A stretch of 51,982 nt of DNA from Bacteroidales bacterium (GCA_017882335.1 JADGPR010000015.1:1-51982); one strand, 5' to 3'; counted from the first letter of the stretch, positions 8,356 through 16,952 are shown. The notes: generated by a model from the letters alone, not told the origin. A program made the numbers and translations.

Positions 8356-9660
8356 TCACATTCCGAAGGTCACACCGATATGTACCCATTTGTGCCATGC
8401 ACAACCATGAAACTCAGGACTTAACAAAAATTGTTCAACATCCAGCTGGATCCCTGCAAACGACAATGTGATACCGAATGTCCCCTGGTAGGTGAAACGG
8501 GATAGCTCACTGCTTTTTAGGATGTAAATACTCGACTTGTTAAACATACCACCTTCCAGTGTTGCATCATAACCCACCAGTTTTCCAAGAGAAGTAACGA
8601 AAACAAAGGCCTGGAATTTTGAATATCCTTTTGCATTATTGACCTTCATCCGTGAATAACCGTATGAACCAAAATACTGATTCATCAGTCCGGCACGAAA
8701 TTGAAAACCACCTCCCATATTGGTATACAGGGTTCCCAATGCTCCAACCGCATTCAGGTTCAGGTCAATTCGCCGGTTGCTGAAAATTCCTTTCTCATAG
8801 GCAAGGTTATAGTTTAGAACCAGGTCGTCCTGGATCTGGTTTTCCCATCCCAGTGGTTCGTTGTTCGTAGGTACGCTGTTATGAAACGACTTCTGCACAA
8901 AGTCTCCAAACGACGATGGCCCGATCACACCAAGGTCGATTTCGCTGGTCTGTCGGAATTTCTTACCCGGGTCGTTGGAGATCTTGAAACCACCAATGAA
9001 AAGATAAGCGGCATAAGGTCTGTCGCCTGGATGAATGCCGCCGACTTTTGTCGAAAACGGTGTGTACATGTTCTGGCCAATCGACACGCCGTAATAATTG
9101 ACCCCATTTCCCCAGTAAGGAACCATCAGCCACGATAACGGTGATTGTTTCAGGTAAGGGCTGATAAAATCAAAACGGATCCCATTTGTATAGTAACGGT
9201 CAGTATTATCAAGGATATCATTGTCAAAGTTGATCCGGATGGAACGTTCATGGCTCAACAGGATCATCGATGAGAACTCGGAATTTTCGACCTGAGAGAA
9301 GAGGTATGCATGGTTAACCGGTTCCCGGAAATCGATCTCAAGATTCGCACTGCGCAACCGGATCAGCTTTCTGATGAGGGTGGTGTCGATGATCTGAGGT
9401 CTGAGGTCTGAGGTCTGAGGTCTGAGGCCTGAGGTCCGAGATCTGAAGTTTGAGGTCTGAGGTCTGAGGTCTGAGGTTTGAGATCTTTTGACTTCCCACT
9501 TCTGACTTCCGACCTCAGACTTCGGCCTTCTGATTTCGGTCTTCCGACTTCTGACTTCCGACTTCCGACTTCTGACTTCTGACTTCTGATCTCGCTCTTC
9601 ATCCTCACTGCACCTGGCGGACAACAGAACAAGAAGTAAAAGGGTAGCGTATTTCCTCAT
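8356..9660 (-). CDS. LpxR-like lipid A deacylase (DUF2219) with a heptad-repeat N-terminal insert
   Basis: The C-terminal ~330 residues are an outer-membrane beta-barrel of the LpxR/DUF2219 family, which removes 3'-acyloxyacyl chains from lipid A. Family landmarks are INFDNDILDNTDRYYTNGI, GDRPYAAYLFIGG, LGVIGPSSFG and a His in QKSFHNS followed by GWENQIQDD. I chose the ATG at 9660 (MRKYATLLLLVLLSARC). An earlier in-frame start at 9681 would lie upstream of a TACTTTTG -7 box at 9669-9676. Between signal sequence and barrel are ~70 charged residues (KSEVRSR and QTSDLRP heptads) coded by 28 heptanucleotide units. Each unit is not a multiple of three, so a change in copy number would shift the barrel out of frame. 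Confidence 0.82.
   Translation of the reverse strand: MRKYATLLLLVLLSARCSEDEERDQKSEVRSRKSEVRSRKTEIRRPKSEVGSQKWEVKRSQTSDLRPQTSNFRSRTSGLRPQTSDLRPQIIDTTLIRKLIRLRSANLEIDFREPVNHAYLFSQVENSEFSSMILLSHERSIRINFDNDILDNTDRYYTNGIRFDFISPYLKQSPLSWLMVPYWGNGVNYYGVSIGQNMYTPFSTKVGGIHPGDRPYAAYLFIGGFKISNDPGKKFRQTSEIDLGVIGPSSFGDFVQKSFHNSVPTNNEPLGWENQIQDDLVLNYNLAYEKGIFSNRRIDLNLNAVGALGTLYTNMGGGFQFRAGLMNQYFGSYGYSRMKVNNAKGYSKFQAFVFVTSLGKLVGYDATLEGGMFNKSSIYILKSSELSRFTYQGTFGITLSFAGIQLDVEQFLLSPEFHGCAWHKWVHIGVTFGM
9393..9591. repeat. heptanucleotide tandem repeat, 13 + 15 units
   Basis: Two blocks keep perfect 7-base register. Block A (9393-9483) has 13 units of TCTGAGG, eight of them exact. After a 3-base interruption, block B (9487-9591) has 15 units of TCTGACT, with variants such as TCCGACT. 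Because 7 is one more than a multiple of 3, all three reading frames of an exact array code the same cyclic heptapeptide, and no stop codon appears. On the coding (minus) strand these read QTSDLRP and KSEVRSR. The whole tract lies inside the LpxR-like gene. Confidence 0.95.
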
Positions 9661-9668
9661 AGGAGGAA

Positions 9669-9676
9669 CAAAAGTA
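9669..9676 (-). promoter_or_regulatory. -7 box of the LpxR-like gene
   Basis: TACTTTTG on the minus strand, 8 bases before the ATG at 9660. No good -33 TTTG lies at the expected distance. It argues for the 9660 start and for a nearly leaderless mRNA. Confidence 0.4.
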
Positions 9677-9825
9677 ATCAATTCTCATATTTGCGCGCCT
9701 CAGTGATGCGTGCCATATCAAAAGTCTCTTATTGGTGCGCGACTGTGAAGCGTGCCCAAACAATATTCCTTAAATTTTACACGTTCAGCCCAATAAATAG
9801 TAACTTAGCATAAGTTATCATCATC

Positions 9826-10308
9826 ATGAGAAAGCTGATCCTCCTATTGATACTCCTGGCTGCCTTTTCAGGTGCATTTGCTCAGAAAACACTGGTCCTG
9901 GAGAAAATCGGGACTTCGACCCGGTATGCATTTTACCTCGGCGATGATGTAAAGATACGGACGAAAAAACAGAATGTAATTGTGAAAAGTTACTTGTGGA
10001 ACCTCACCGACAGTTCAGTGACGATAGGCCCTCGCACCACAATACCGTTATACGACATCAGCGCAGTCTATAAGCATTATTATTTCCAGAACCTTATGAC
10101 CAGGGTTCTTTTTTATGCAGGAGCGGGTTATTTTATTCTTGATTCTTTCAATAACCTGATCAATAAGGAACAGGTATTCGTCCCCCAAACCATGATCATC
10201 AGCGGATCCCTCCTCGGCGTCAGCATGGCAATCATCCCCTTGGGACAAAAAAAATGCAGGATCGGGATACGATGGAAATTAAAAATTATGGATATAAACC
10301 TGGAATAG
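9826..10308 (+). CDS. small secreted or membrane protein of unknown function
   Basis: This 160-residue protein has a clear signal peptide (MRKLILLLILLAAFSGAFAQ, cleavage after AFA). The next ~70 residues look like a small beta domain (KIGTSTRYAFYLGDDVKIRT). A hydrophobic segment at about residues 92-112 and another near 124-140 could be membrane helices. I do not recognise the family. It is divergent from the LpxR-like gene and converges with the phosphorylase gene, leaving 2 bases between stop codons. Confidence 0.7.
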   Translation: MRKLILLLILLAAFSGAFAQKTLVLEKIGTSTRYAFYLGDDVKIRTKKQNVIVKSYLWNLTDSSVTIGPRTTIPLYDISAVYKHYYFQNLMTRVLFYAGAGYFILDSFNNLINKEQVFVPQTMIISGSLLGVSMAIIPLGQKKCRIGIRWKLKIMDINLE

Positions 10309-10310
10309 GA

Positions 10311-11126
10311 TCAATCAAGGGTTCCGATCAGTTCCTTTAAGATCTTCGTCATCTTGGGTTCAACATTACTTGCTGCCAGGATCACATCCTGGTGCGTGAT
10401 CTCAACGATCTTTCCGGGTACTCCGAGATCGGAAATCACCGAAAATGCAAAGACACGCAATCCCATGTGACGGGCGGCAATCACTTCGGGAACCGTTGAC
10501 ATCCCCACTGCATCGGCCCCGATGGTACGTATATAACGATATTCTGCCGGAGTTTCAAAAGTTGGCCCTGAAACGGCTGCATAAATTCCTTTCTGCAGAT
10601 GGATATCGTGATTAACGGCAATGGTAAATACTTTCTCAATCAGTTCTTGGTCATAAGCATGGCCCATATCCGGGAAACGGGTTCCCAGCTTATCATCATT
10701 GCGGCCGATAAGCGGGTTGTCCTTCATCAGGTTTATATGATCCTCGATGATCATGAGGTCGCCGACTTCGAACGATGGGTTTACCCCGCCGCTTGCATTG
10801 GAAACGATCAGGAAATGGATCCCGAGAAGTTTCATCACACGTACGGGAAATGCGACCTCCTGCATGGAATAACCTTCGTAATAATGAAAGCGCCCTTGCA
10901 TAGCAACAATGTTTTTTCCGCTCATTTTCCCGAAGATCAGTTGGCCGTTGTGACCGTCGACTGTGGAAACTGGGAAATTCGGAATCGTAGTATAGGGAAT
11001 GGTATGAAGAATTTCAATCTCATTGACAAGGCCGCCCAGCCCTGTTCCGAGAATAATTCCGATATCCGGTTTCAGGGATATCCGGGCTTGTAAAAATTCA
11101 ACGGTTTCTTTGATTCTGTCCAACAT
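10311..11126 (-). CDS. punA: purine nucleoside phosphorylase
   Basis: It cleaves purine nucleosides with phosphate to the free base and (deoxy)ribose-1-phosphate for salvage. The 271 residues match the trimeric PNP (type I inosine/guanosine) family. Visible are the phosphate loop GIILGTGLGGL, the GRFHYYEGYSMQEVAFPVRV segment, SNASGGVNPSFEVGDLMIIE, and the base-pocket region SGPTFETPAEYRYIR. It overlaps the 3' end of lpxK by 29 bases (11098-11126), so the two are likely translationally coupled although their pathways differ. Confidence 0.93.
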   Translation of the reverse strand: MLDRIKETVEFLQARISLKPDIGIILGTGLGGLVNEIEILHTIPYTTIPNFPVSTVDGHNGQLIFGKMSGKNIVAMQGRFHYYEGYSMQEVAFPVRVMKLLGIHFLIVSNASGGVNPSFEVGDLMIIEDHINLMKDNPLIGRNDDKLGTRFPDMGHAYDQELIEKVFTIAVNHDIHLQKGIYAAVSGPTFETPAEYRYIRTIGADAVGMSTVPEVIAARHMGLRVFAFSVISDLGVPGKIVEITHQDVILAASNVEPKMTKILKELIGTLD

Positions 11127-12162
11127 AGTCTGTAATCAGTTTGTCAAATATCTGCTTGTTTTTCTCGTGAAAGTCGATTTCGATAGGAAGGTAAAATAAC
11201 GGAAGATTTTTTAAAAAATTACTGAACTCTGGAATTTTCAGCCTCATTATATCCTTTTCTGTAGTCAGGATGATTTTTTTTCGTGACGGAAGATCCTCGA
11301 AGCGTGACCGGATATTCTCCAGGTCTTTCATTTCGTATTGGTGATGATCAGGAAATTTCAGAATGTTGAATTCCGAACATTTTCTCCTGACTTCCTCCTG
11401 GAGTGGATAATCATTCGCGATCCCGGTAAATAAAAGGATATAGCTTAGCTTTTGAAGGATTGCCAGATCCTGTTCTTCATTGACCGGAACCGGACTTCCA
11501 TAGGTGATGAAAGAAAAGAAAAGTTGCTGGGAAGGCTGGGGTTTCAGATCTTCCAGTATCCTTCTCCGGGTAATGGGGGAAAATACTTTCGGTGTTTTTG
11601 TCACGATGATAATATCCGCCCGCTTTGCCCCGGAACGGAATTCCCTTAACCGCCCGGAAGGTACCACATGATCTTCGGTAAAAAGTTGATGATAATCGGT
11701 CAGGAGGATGGTAATACCCGGTTTTACCCATCGGTGCTGGAAGGCGTCATCCAATAAAACCAGTCCGAGGTCGGGAAATTTATCCATCAGCTTGTGGATG
11801 CCCCGGACCCTTTTTTCATCAACGGCAACCTTGATGTTGTGAAATTTTTTTACGAATTGGAGGGGTTCATCTCCGATATATTTAACATTCGACCTTCGGG
11901 AAGCCAGGATAAATCCCTTACTCTCCCTGCCATAGCCACGGCTCAGTGTTGCAGTAAGCATGCGGTCGCCCATAAGCCTGATAAGATACTCGATGTGGGG
12001 CGTTTTCCCGGTACCACCGAAGGAAAGATTCCCCACAGAGATGACCGGAATATCAAATTTTTCTGAAGGAAGGACACCTAAGTCAAAAAGAAGGTTCCTC
12101 ACCAGCATGATCATTCCGTAACAAAAAGCAAACGGGAGTAAGAGTATCTGTAAAAACCTCAT
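11098..12162 (-). CDS. lpxK: tetraacyldisaccharide 4'-kinase
   Basis: It phosphorylates the 4' position of the lipid A disaccharide precursor to give lipid IVA, at the cytoplasmic face of the inner membrane. At 354 residues it has typical length. An N-terminal hydrophobic helix (about residues 3-22) anchors it, and the P-loop is GNLSFGGTGKTP at about residues 44-55. The segment LVLLDDAFQHRWVKP and the GRLREF motif are also family-typical. Its presence shows that the organism makes lipid A, the substrate of the LpxR-like and PagL-like enzymes nearby. Confidence 0.93.
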   Translation of the reverse strand: MRFLQILLLPFAFCYGMIMLVRNLLFDLGVLPSEKFDIPVISVGNLSFGGTGKTPHIEYLIRLMGDRMLTATLSRGYGRESKGFILASRRSNVKYIGDEPLQFVKKFHNIKVAVDEKRVRGIHKLMDKFPDLGLVLLDDAFQHRWVKPGITILLTDYHQLFTEDHVVPSGRLREFRSGAKRADIIIVTKTPKVFSPITRRRILEDLKPQPSQQLFFSFITYGSPVPVNEEQDLAILQKLSYILLFTGIANDYPLQEEVRRKCSEFNILKFPDHHQYEMKDLENIRSRFEDLPSRKKIILTTEKDIMRLKIPEFSNFLKNLPLFYLPIEIDFHEKNKQIFDKLITDYVGQNQRNR

Positions 12163-12258
12163 TCTTACGAAAAAGGCTAAATTATGAAAAAATGTTAAAA
12201 GTGCACCTGTTAGGGTGGATATTTTCAGATAAGGATGAAATATTAATGAAAAGTGAAC

Positions 12259-12657
12259 CTAAATTGCCTGGCTTTTTTCCCGGATCAGGAATTCCATGTT
12301 CTTTACCAGTTCATGGATCCATTCCTCCATCCGGCCCGATTTATAGATGTAATCGGTTGCACCATCTTCCATCAGTTGTGTAACGAGCGAATCATCTGTA
12401 AAGGGAGAAAGAAACAGGGTTCTTATTCCCGGGAAAGACTGCAATATGGACTTCAGAAAACCTGGTCCATTGATTTCCGGATGTTCAAGGTCGGCGATTA
12501 AAAAATCCGGTATTGATTTTTTTTGCATGAAGTAGAGGCATTCTGCCGGGGTCGGAAACACCTGGACGTGCTTGGCTTGGTGCGAAAGCAAGTGATACCT
12601 GATCAGATTGGCAACGGGTGCCTCCTTTTCAATGATATAAACGGTTGTCCTTTTCAT
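12259..12657 (-). CDS. single-domain response regulator, partly degenerate
   Basis: The 132-residue product is only a receiver domain. The phospho-acceptor fits Asp56 in FLIADLEHPEINGPGFL, and the conserved Lys is in DYIYKSG. A Ser (LFLSPF) stands at the usual Thr/Ser switch position. The acidic pair that binds Mg2+ is weakened: where VDDE is usual, this protein has IEKE. There is no DNA-binding or enzymatic output domain and no histidine kinase nearby, so the partner is unknown. It lies 96 bases upstream of lpxK on the same strand. Confidence 0.75.
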   Translation of the reverse strand: MKRTTVYIIEKEAPVANLIRYHLLSHQAKHVQVFPTPAECLYFMQKKSIPDFLIADLEHPEINGPGFLKSILQSFPGIRTLFLSPFTDDSLVTQLMEDGATDYIYKSGRMEEWIHELVKNMEFLIREKSQAI

Positions 12658-12779
12658 GCCTGAATATCCGGTAGGTATTTATACCTTTCAAAGGTTGAAA
12701 ATTTTATCTCCCGAAATGGATAGAGACAGGAAAACTTTCCAACAACATATGAACAGAAAGGATTCCGCAAAAAGAAATG

Positions 12780-12787
12780 TATTTTTG
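12780..12787 (+). promoter_or_regulatory. -7 box of the Nif3-like gene
   Basis: TATTTTTG fits the TAnnTTTG box. The predicted transcription start near 12794 leaves about 26 bases before the ATG at 12820. No clear -33 TTTG was found. Confidence 0.45.
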
Positions 12788-12819
12788 TACTTTATTAATC
12801 AATTTAAGTGAAATTGAAT

Positions 12820-13914
12820 ATGACCATCCGGGAGATACAACAGGTTCTTGAACACTATGCACCGCTTGAATTTCAGGAAGATTATGACAATGCCGGGCTT
12901 ATTATTGGAAATCCGGATGCTGAAATTTCCAACGTACTGATCGCACTCGACATTACGGATGAAGTCCTGGATGAGGCATTGCAAAATGATTGCAACCTTG
13001 TGATCTCGCATCATCCCCTGATCTTTAAAGGGCTGAAACGACTTGTTGAGGCGGATCCCATTCAGCGTCTGACCGTGAAGGCCATCCAAAACCATATTGC
13101 CGTTTATGCCATGCATACAAATCTGGACAATTCAGTAAACGGATTGAATGCCTGGTTCTGTGATCTTCTTGGAATAAAAAATTGCAGGATCCTTTCACCG
13201 GGAAAAGGATTATTGTCAAAACTGGTGACCTTCTGCCCGGTTGATCATACGGATCGTATTAGACAAGCATTGTTCGAAGTGGGTGCCGGTCATATCGGCA
13301 ACTACGATTGTTGCAGTTATAATCTTACCGGACAAGGCACTTTCAGGGCTTCCGAAAATGCAAATCCTTTTGTTGGCGAGAAAAATGTTATTCATTTTGA
13401 AACAGAATCACGCATTGAGGTGATCTTCCCACGGTTTCTTGAACACCGGGTTCTAGCTGCCCTGCTGAAAAACCATCCTTACGAGGAAGTCGCCTATGAC
13501 ATCTATCCACTCTCCAATACAGCAGGATTTGCCGGTAGCGGGATGGTTGGTGAGCAAGACCCGGCGATGACGGAAGTACAATTTCTCGAAAAAGTGAAAA
13601 ATCAAATGGGGCTTCCCTGCCTGCGGCATTCGGAATTATCTGGCAAAAAGATTTCCCGTATAGCAGTTTGTACCGGCTCGGGAGCATTTCTGATTCCCGA
13701 GGCAATAAAATCAGGTGCCAATGCTTTTCTGACGGCAGACCTTAAATACCATGAATTTTTTGATGCAAATGCACAACTGCTCCTTGCGGATATCGGTCAT
13801 TATGAAAGTGAAAGGTTTGCAAAAGATTTGATTTATGGCATTTTGATCGAAAAATTTCCTAATTTTGCATTCCTTATTTCAAAAATCAACACAAACCCTG
13901 TTCACTATTATTAA
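12820..13914 (+). CDS. Nif3-like dinuclear metal centre protein (YqfO/YbgI family)
   Basis: The family forms toroidal hexamers with a two-metal site. Some members are annotated as GTP cyclohydrolase I type 2, but the physiological role is unsettled. Metal-binding signatures are visible: QEDYDNAGLIIG, VISHHPLIFKG, YAMHTNLDNSVNGLN and, near the end, DIGHYESE. The YqfO-type insert lies in the middle (residues about 125-235). The ATG at 12820 gives the usual MTIREI start; an in-frame GTG at 12808 is possible but less likely. The zinc-ribbon gene follows after 12 bases, an arrangement I recall as common in Bacteroidota. Confidence 0.9.
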   Translation: MTIREIQQVLEHYAPLEFQEDYDNAGLIIGNPDAEISNVLIALDITDEVLDEALQNDCNLVISHHPLIFKGLKRLVEADPIQRLTVKAIQNHIAVYAMHTNLDNSVNGLNAWFCDLLGIKNCRILSPGKGLLSKLVTFCPVDHTDRIRQALFEVGAGHIGNYDCCSYNLTGQGTFRASENANPFVGEKNVIHFETESRIEVIFPRFLEHRVLAALLKNHPYEEVAYDIYPLSNTAGFAGSGMVGEQDPAMTEVQFLEKVKNQMGLPCLRHSELSGKKISRIAVCTGSGAFLIPEAIKSGANAFLTADLKYHEFFDANAQLLLADIGHYESERFAKDLIYGILIEKFPNFAFLISKINTNPVHYY

Positions 13915-13926
13915 TTCAGCATATTT

Positions 13927-15408
13927 ATGGCAAAAACAACAAAACCGAATGTTGCCAAAACAACCCCTGCCAAAGTGGTAAAGCCAGCTTCCAAAGTTGA
14001 AAAAAAAGTTGAGAAGAAGGCGGTAAATAAGAAAGAAAGTGTTGCTAAACAAGGAACTGCAAAACCTCTAGCGGCAAAAGCAGCCGTTAAAAAGCTTGCA
14101 ATCCAAGCACTTGCTCCGAGACCTGCAGAAAAATCGGCACCAAAGAAAGCTGCACCTGCAAAACCTGCTCCAAAACCGGCTATAAAGAAAGTTGTGACTT
14201 CAAAACCAGTTGTGAAACCAGTAATAAAGAAAGCTGCACCTGCAAAACCTGCTCCAAAACCGGCTACAAAGAAAGTTGTGACTTCAAAACCAGTTGTGAA
14301 ACCAGTAATAAAGAAAGTTGTGACTTCAAAACCGGTTGAGAAACCAATAGTAAAGAAAGTTGTAGCTTCAAAACCGGTCGAGAAACCAATAGTAAAGAAA
14401 GTTGTAGCTTCAAAACCGGTCGAGAAACCAATAGTAAAGAAAGTTGCGGCTTCAAAACCGGTTGAGAAACCAATAGTAAAGAAAGTTGTAGCTTCAAAAC
14501 CGGTTGAGAAACCAATAGTAAAGAAAATTGTAGCTTCAAAACCGGTCGAGAAACCAGCTGTTAAGAAAGTCGCACCTCGAAAACCGACAGAAAAAACCAA
14601 AAAAGAAGCGGTCCCTGCCGTTTTGAAGAAGACCTTCGCATTTGCTAAACAGGAACCCCCGCAAGATCTGAGCGAAGTAACCATTGAAAAGAAACTGATC
14701 GCCCTCTATAGCCTTCAGCAGATCGATTCCCAGGTCGACAAGATCAGGATCATCCGTGGAGAATTACCACTCGAAGTCCAGGACCTTGAAGATGAAATAG
14801 CCGGATTGGAAACTCGTATCGAGAACTATCTCCAGGAAAACAATGCGCTGGAAAAATCGATCACGGAAAAGAAATTCTCCATCAAGGATTCACAGGCCCT
14901 GATCAAGAAATATGAAGAACAGCAGATGAACGTAAGGAACAATCGCGAATACGATTCACTAACCAAAGAAATAGAGATCCAAAGCCTTGAAATCCAGCTT
15001 TCAGAAAAACGTATTCGTGAATTTCAGTTGGCACTGGAAGCTAAAACGGAAGAGATCAACCGGTTCCAGAGTATCCTGGCCGACAGAAAAGGTGATCTTG
15101 AGATAAAGAAAAATGAGTTGGATGACATCGTCGCCGAGACGGAAAAAGAAGAAAATGACCTGATCAGGAATTCGGAGATCAATCGCAAATTTATTGAAGA
15201 ACGATTGATCACCGCCTACACCCGGATCCGGAAAAATGCCCGTAATGGCCTTGCCGTTGTGCAAATCGAAAGGGATGCCTGCGGGGGTTGCTTCAATAAG
15301 ATCCCCCCTCAGCATCAACTCGATATCCGGATGCATAAGAAGATAATTGTTTGTGAGTACTGTGGCAGGATCCTGGTTGATGACGGAATTGTCAACTTAG
15401 TCAACTAA
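13927..15408 (+). CDS. C4-type zinc-ribbon coiled-coil protein with Lys/Pro-rich repeat arm
   Basis: The 493-residue protein has two halves. Residues 1-~225 are low-complexity and very basic (Lys, Ala, Pro, Val), with a 14-residue unit like KPVEKPIVKKVVAS repeated in tandem, reminiscent of histone-H1-like tails. Residues ~245-445 form a long coiled coil (LEDEIAGLETRIENYLQENN and following). A zinc ribbon closes the protein, with CxxC at 452/455 and CxxC at 476/479. The second half matches the short zf-RING_7/CdsZ-type proteins known next to Nif3 homologues; the basic arm is the unusual part. A nucleic-acid-binding role is an inference. Its stop overlaps the next ATG by one base. Confidence 0.85.
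   Translation: MAKTTKPNVAKTTPAKVVKPASKVEKKVEKKAVNKKESVAKQGTAKPLAAKAAVKKLAIQALAPRPAEKSAPKKAAPAKPAPKPAIKKVVTSKPVVKPVIKKAAPAKPAPKPATKKVVTSKPVVKPVIKKVVTSKPVEKPIVKKVVASKPVEKPIVKKVVASKPVEKPIVKKVAASKPVEKPIVKKVVASKPVEKPIVKKIVASKPVEKPAVKKVAPRKPTEKTKKEAVPAVLKKTFAFAKQEPPQDLSEVTIEKKLIALYSLQQIDSQVDKIRIIRGELPLEVQDLEDEIAGLETRIENYLQENNALEKSITEKKFSIKDSQALIKKYEEQQMNVRNNREYDSLTKEIEIQSLEIQLSEKRIREFQLALEAKTEEINRFQSILADRKGDLEIKKNELDDIVAETEKEENDLIRNSEINRKFIEERLITAYTRIRKNARNGLAVVQIERDACGGCFNKIPPQHQLDIRMHKKIIVCEYCGRILVDDGIVNLVN
14155..14580 (+). repeat. 42-bp in-frame tandem repeat
   Basis: The unit is about 42 bases and codes 14 residues (KPVEKPIVKKVVAS with variants). The central copies from about 14326 to 14565 are nearly identical; the flanking copies (KPVVKPVIKKVVTS, KPAPKPAIKKVVTS) are more diverged. 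There are no unique spacers, so it is not a CRISPR array. Confidence 0.9.
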
Positions 15409-16952
15409 TGCACTTCAGCCACCGAAACGGCAAAGCATTGAGCAGAAAACATGTGTTTCTCTTCAATGCTTTGTTTTTTTTCCCCCTTTTTCTCTTTGCC
15501 CAATTTGATTTTAACAGCAATTGCCGGGAAGCCTACCGGTCAATCATTTCATTGCATTTCACGGAGGCCTCGAAACTGCTGAATGCGGAAAAGGCTGCTC
15601 ATCCCTCCAACCTTATCCCTGTTTATCTTGAAAATTATATCGATTTCTTTACTGTATTTATCGGGGAAGAACCTCCAGCATTTGAGAAATTTCGTAAAGC
15701 CCAGGAACTGCGGACCGATATCATGAAAAAAGGGAACATGGAATCGCCCTGGTACCGGTATTGTCTTGGCAACATGCGTATTCAGTTTGCCTTATGCAGG
15801 ATAAAATTCGGTGAGTACAAATCGGCTGCCCTCGATATTAGTCATGCTTATGGCGACCTGAAGGAAAATACGCAATTGCATCCTGACTTTCTCTTGCAGA
15901 ATTCAGGACTTGGATTGATTCATGTCCTGGCCGGGGTCATCCCGGATAATTATTCATGGGTTCTCAGGATACTGGGACTGGAAGGGAACGTTCAGAAAGG
16001 ACTGGATGAAATATCCGTGATGGCCGGATATACAGGTAGTAATGAGACTTACCAGTTGTTCAGGATCGAATCCTTGTTTTATCTTGTATTTCTGGATGCA
16101 ACCCTTGGAAAAGATGCAAAAAATGCCCTGCGGATCTTACAGAAATTTGAGGACCAGAAAATTACATTTCCTGGACGCACAAATCCGTTACTGATATTCG
16201 TGAGGGCTTCTATTCTTGCAAAAGCAGGCAAGACCGATGACGCCATCCTGAACCTGCAAGAATACCATACTGAAGGTGAAGAGTTTCCTTTCTGTTACCT
16301 GGATTACCTCACTGGGTTGAATAAGCTGAACCGCCTGGATCCCGATGCCGATCTTTACTTTATCCGATTCCTGAAAAACTTCAGGGGAGGGAATTATATT
16401 AAGTCATGTTACCAGAAACTGTCGTGGACCTTCTTATTAAAAGGGAATATTCCTAAATATGAAGAATATATCGGGAAGGCCCTGACCCGTGGAGTGCTAT
16501 TCATGGATAATGATATGCAAGCGAACCGGGAAGCAAAATCCAAAGAACAACCCAATGTTATTTTACTGAAGGCACGGTTGCTCTCCGATGGGGGTTATAC
16601 CGATCGCGCTATTCATATCCTACTGGATCAGAGTGTGAAAAATGTCGTCAAAACACCGAAGGACCTGCTTGAATACAATTACCGTTTGGGACGCATTTAC
16701 CAGCAATCCGGAAATCATCCCGACGCCTTGAAATATTTTGGAATTACCATGAGGGATGGTGCAGGCCAATCCTGGTACTTTGCGGAAAATGCTGCACTGC
16801 AATCAGGTATCATTTATGAACAAAACAAGGATTATCTCAATGCTGCACGATATTACAGGCAATGCTTGTCAATGAAAAACACGGAATATAAAAACAGCCT
16901 GGACCAGAAGGCCAGGCTGGGACTGAAAAGGATCAAATCGTACCTTCCTTAA
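15408..16952 (+). CDS. TPR-containing exported protein
   Basis: The 514-residue protein has an N-terminal hydrophobic signal (FLFNALFFFPLFLFAQ, cleavage after AQ likely). The rest is almost entirely helical. Tetratricopeptide-like pairs are visible at the C-terminus (LLEYNYRLGRIYQQSGNHPD, ALKYFGITM, YFAENAALQSGIIYEQNKDY). Such proteins usually scaffold envelope complexes; no specific partner can be named. Its ATG overlaps the stop of the zinc-ribbon gene (TAATG), so translation is probably coupled. It converges with the FadL-like gene, overlapping it by 4 bases. Confidence 0.8.
   Translation: MHFSHRNGKALSRKHVFLFNALFFFPLFLFAQFDFNSNCREAYRSIISLHFTEASKLLNAEKAAHPSNLIPVYLENYIDFFTVFIGEEPPAFEKFRKAQELRTDIMKKGNMESPWYRYCLGNMRIQFALCRIKFGEYKSAALDISHAYGDLKENTQLHPDFLLQNSGLGLIHVLAGVIPDNYSWVLRILGLEGNVQKGLDEISVMAGYTGSNETYQLFRIESLFYLVFLDATLGKDAKNALRILQKFEDQKITFPGRTNPLLIFVRASILAKAGKTDDAILNLQEYHTEGEEFPFCYLDYLTGLNKLNRLDPDADLYFIRFLKNFRGGNYIKSCYQKLSWTFLLKGNIPKYEEYIGKALTRGVLFMDNDMQANREAKSKEQPNVILLKARLLSDGGYTDRAIHILLDQSVKNVVKTPKDLLEYNYRLGRIYQQSGNHPDALKYFGITMRDGAGQSWYFAENAALQSGIIYEQNKDYLNAARYYRQCLSMKNTEYKNSLDQKARLGLKRIKSYLP

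Noticed and set aside
9363-9632. Separate small gene inside the LpxR-like N-terminus
   Set aside because: It is the alternative frame through the heptamer array and codes the same heptapeptides; it has no start signal of its own and stops just after the array.
9693-9756. Imperfect direct repeat (GCGCG...GTGA.GCGTGCC twice)
   Set aside because: The two copies (9693-9714, 9737-9756) share only short blocks with indels. I could not link them to a promoter, attachment site or known operator.
13911-14684. Long minus-strand open frame with FSTGFEATTFF-type repeats
   Set aside because: It mirrors the 42-bp repeats of the zinc-ribbon gene; the repeat lacks stops on both strands. The plus-strand protein has a recognisable C4 zinc ribbon and coiled coil.
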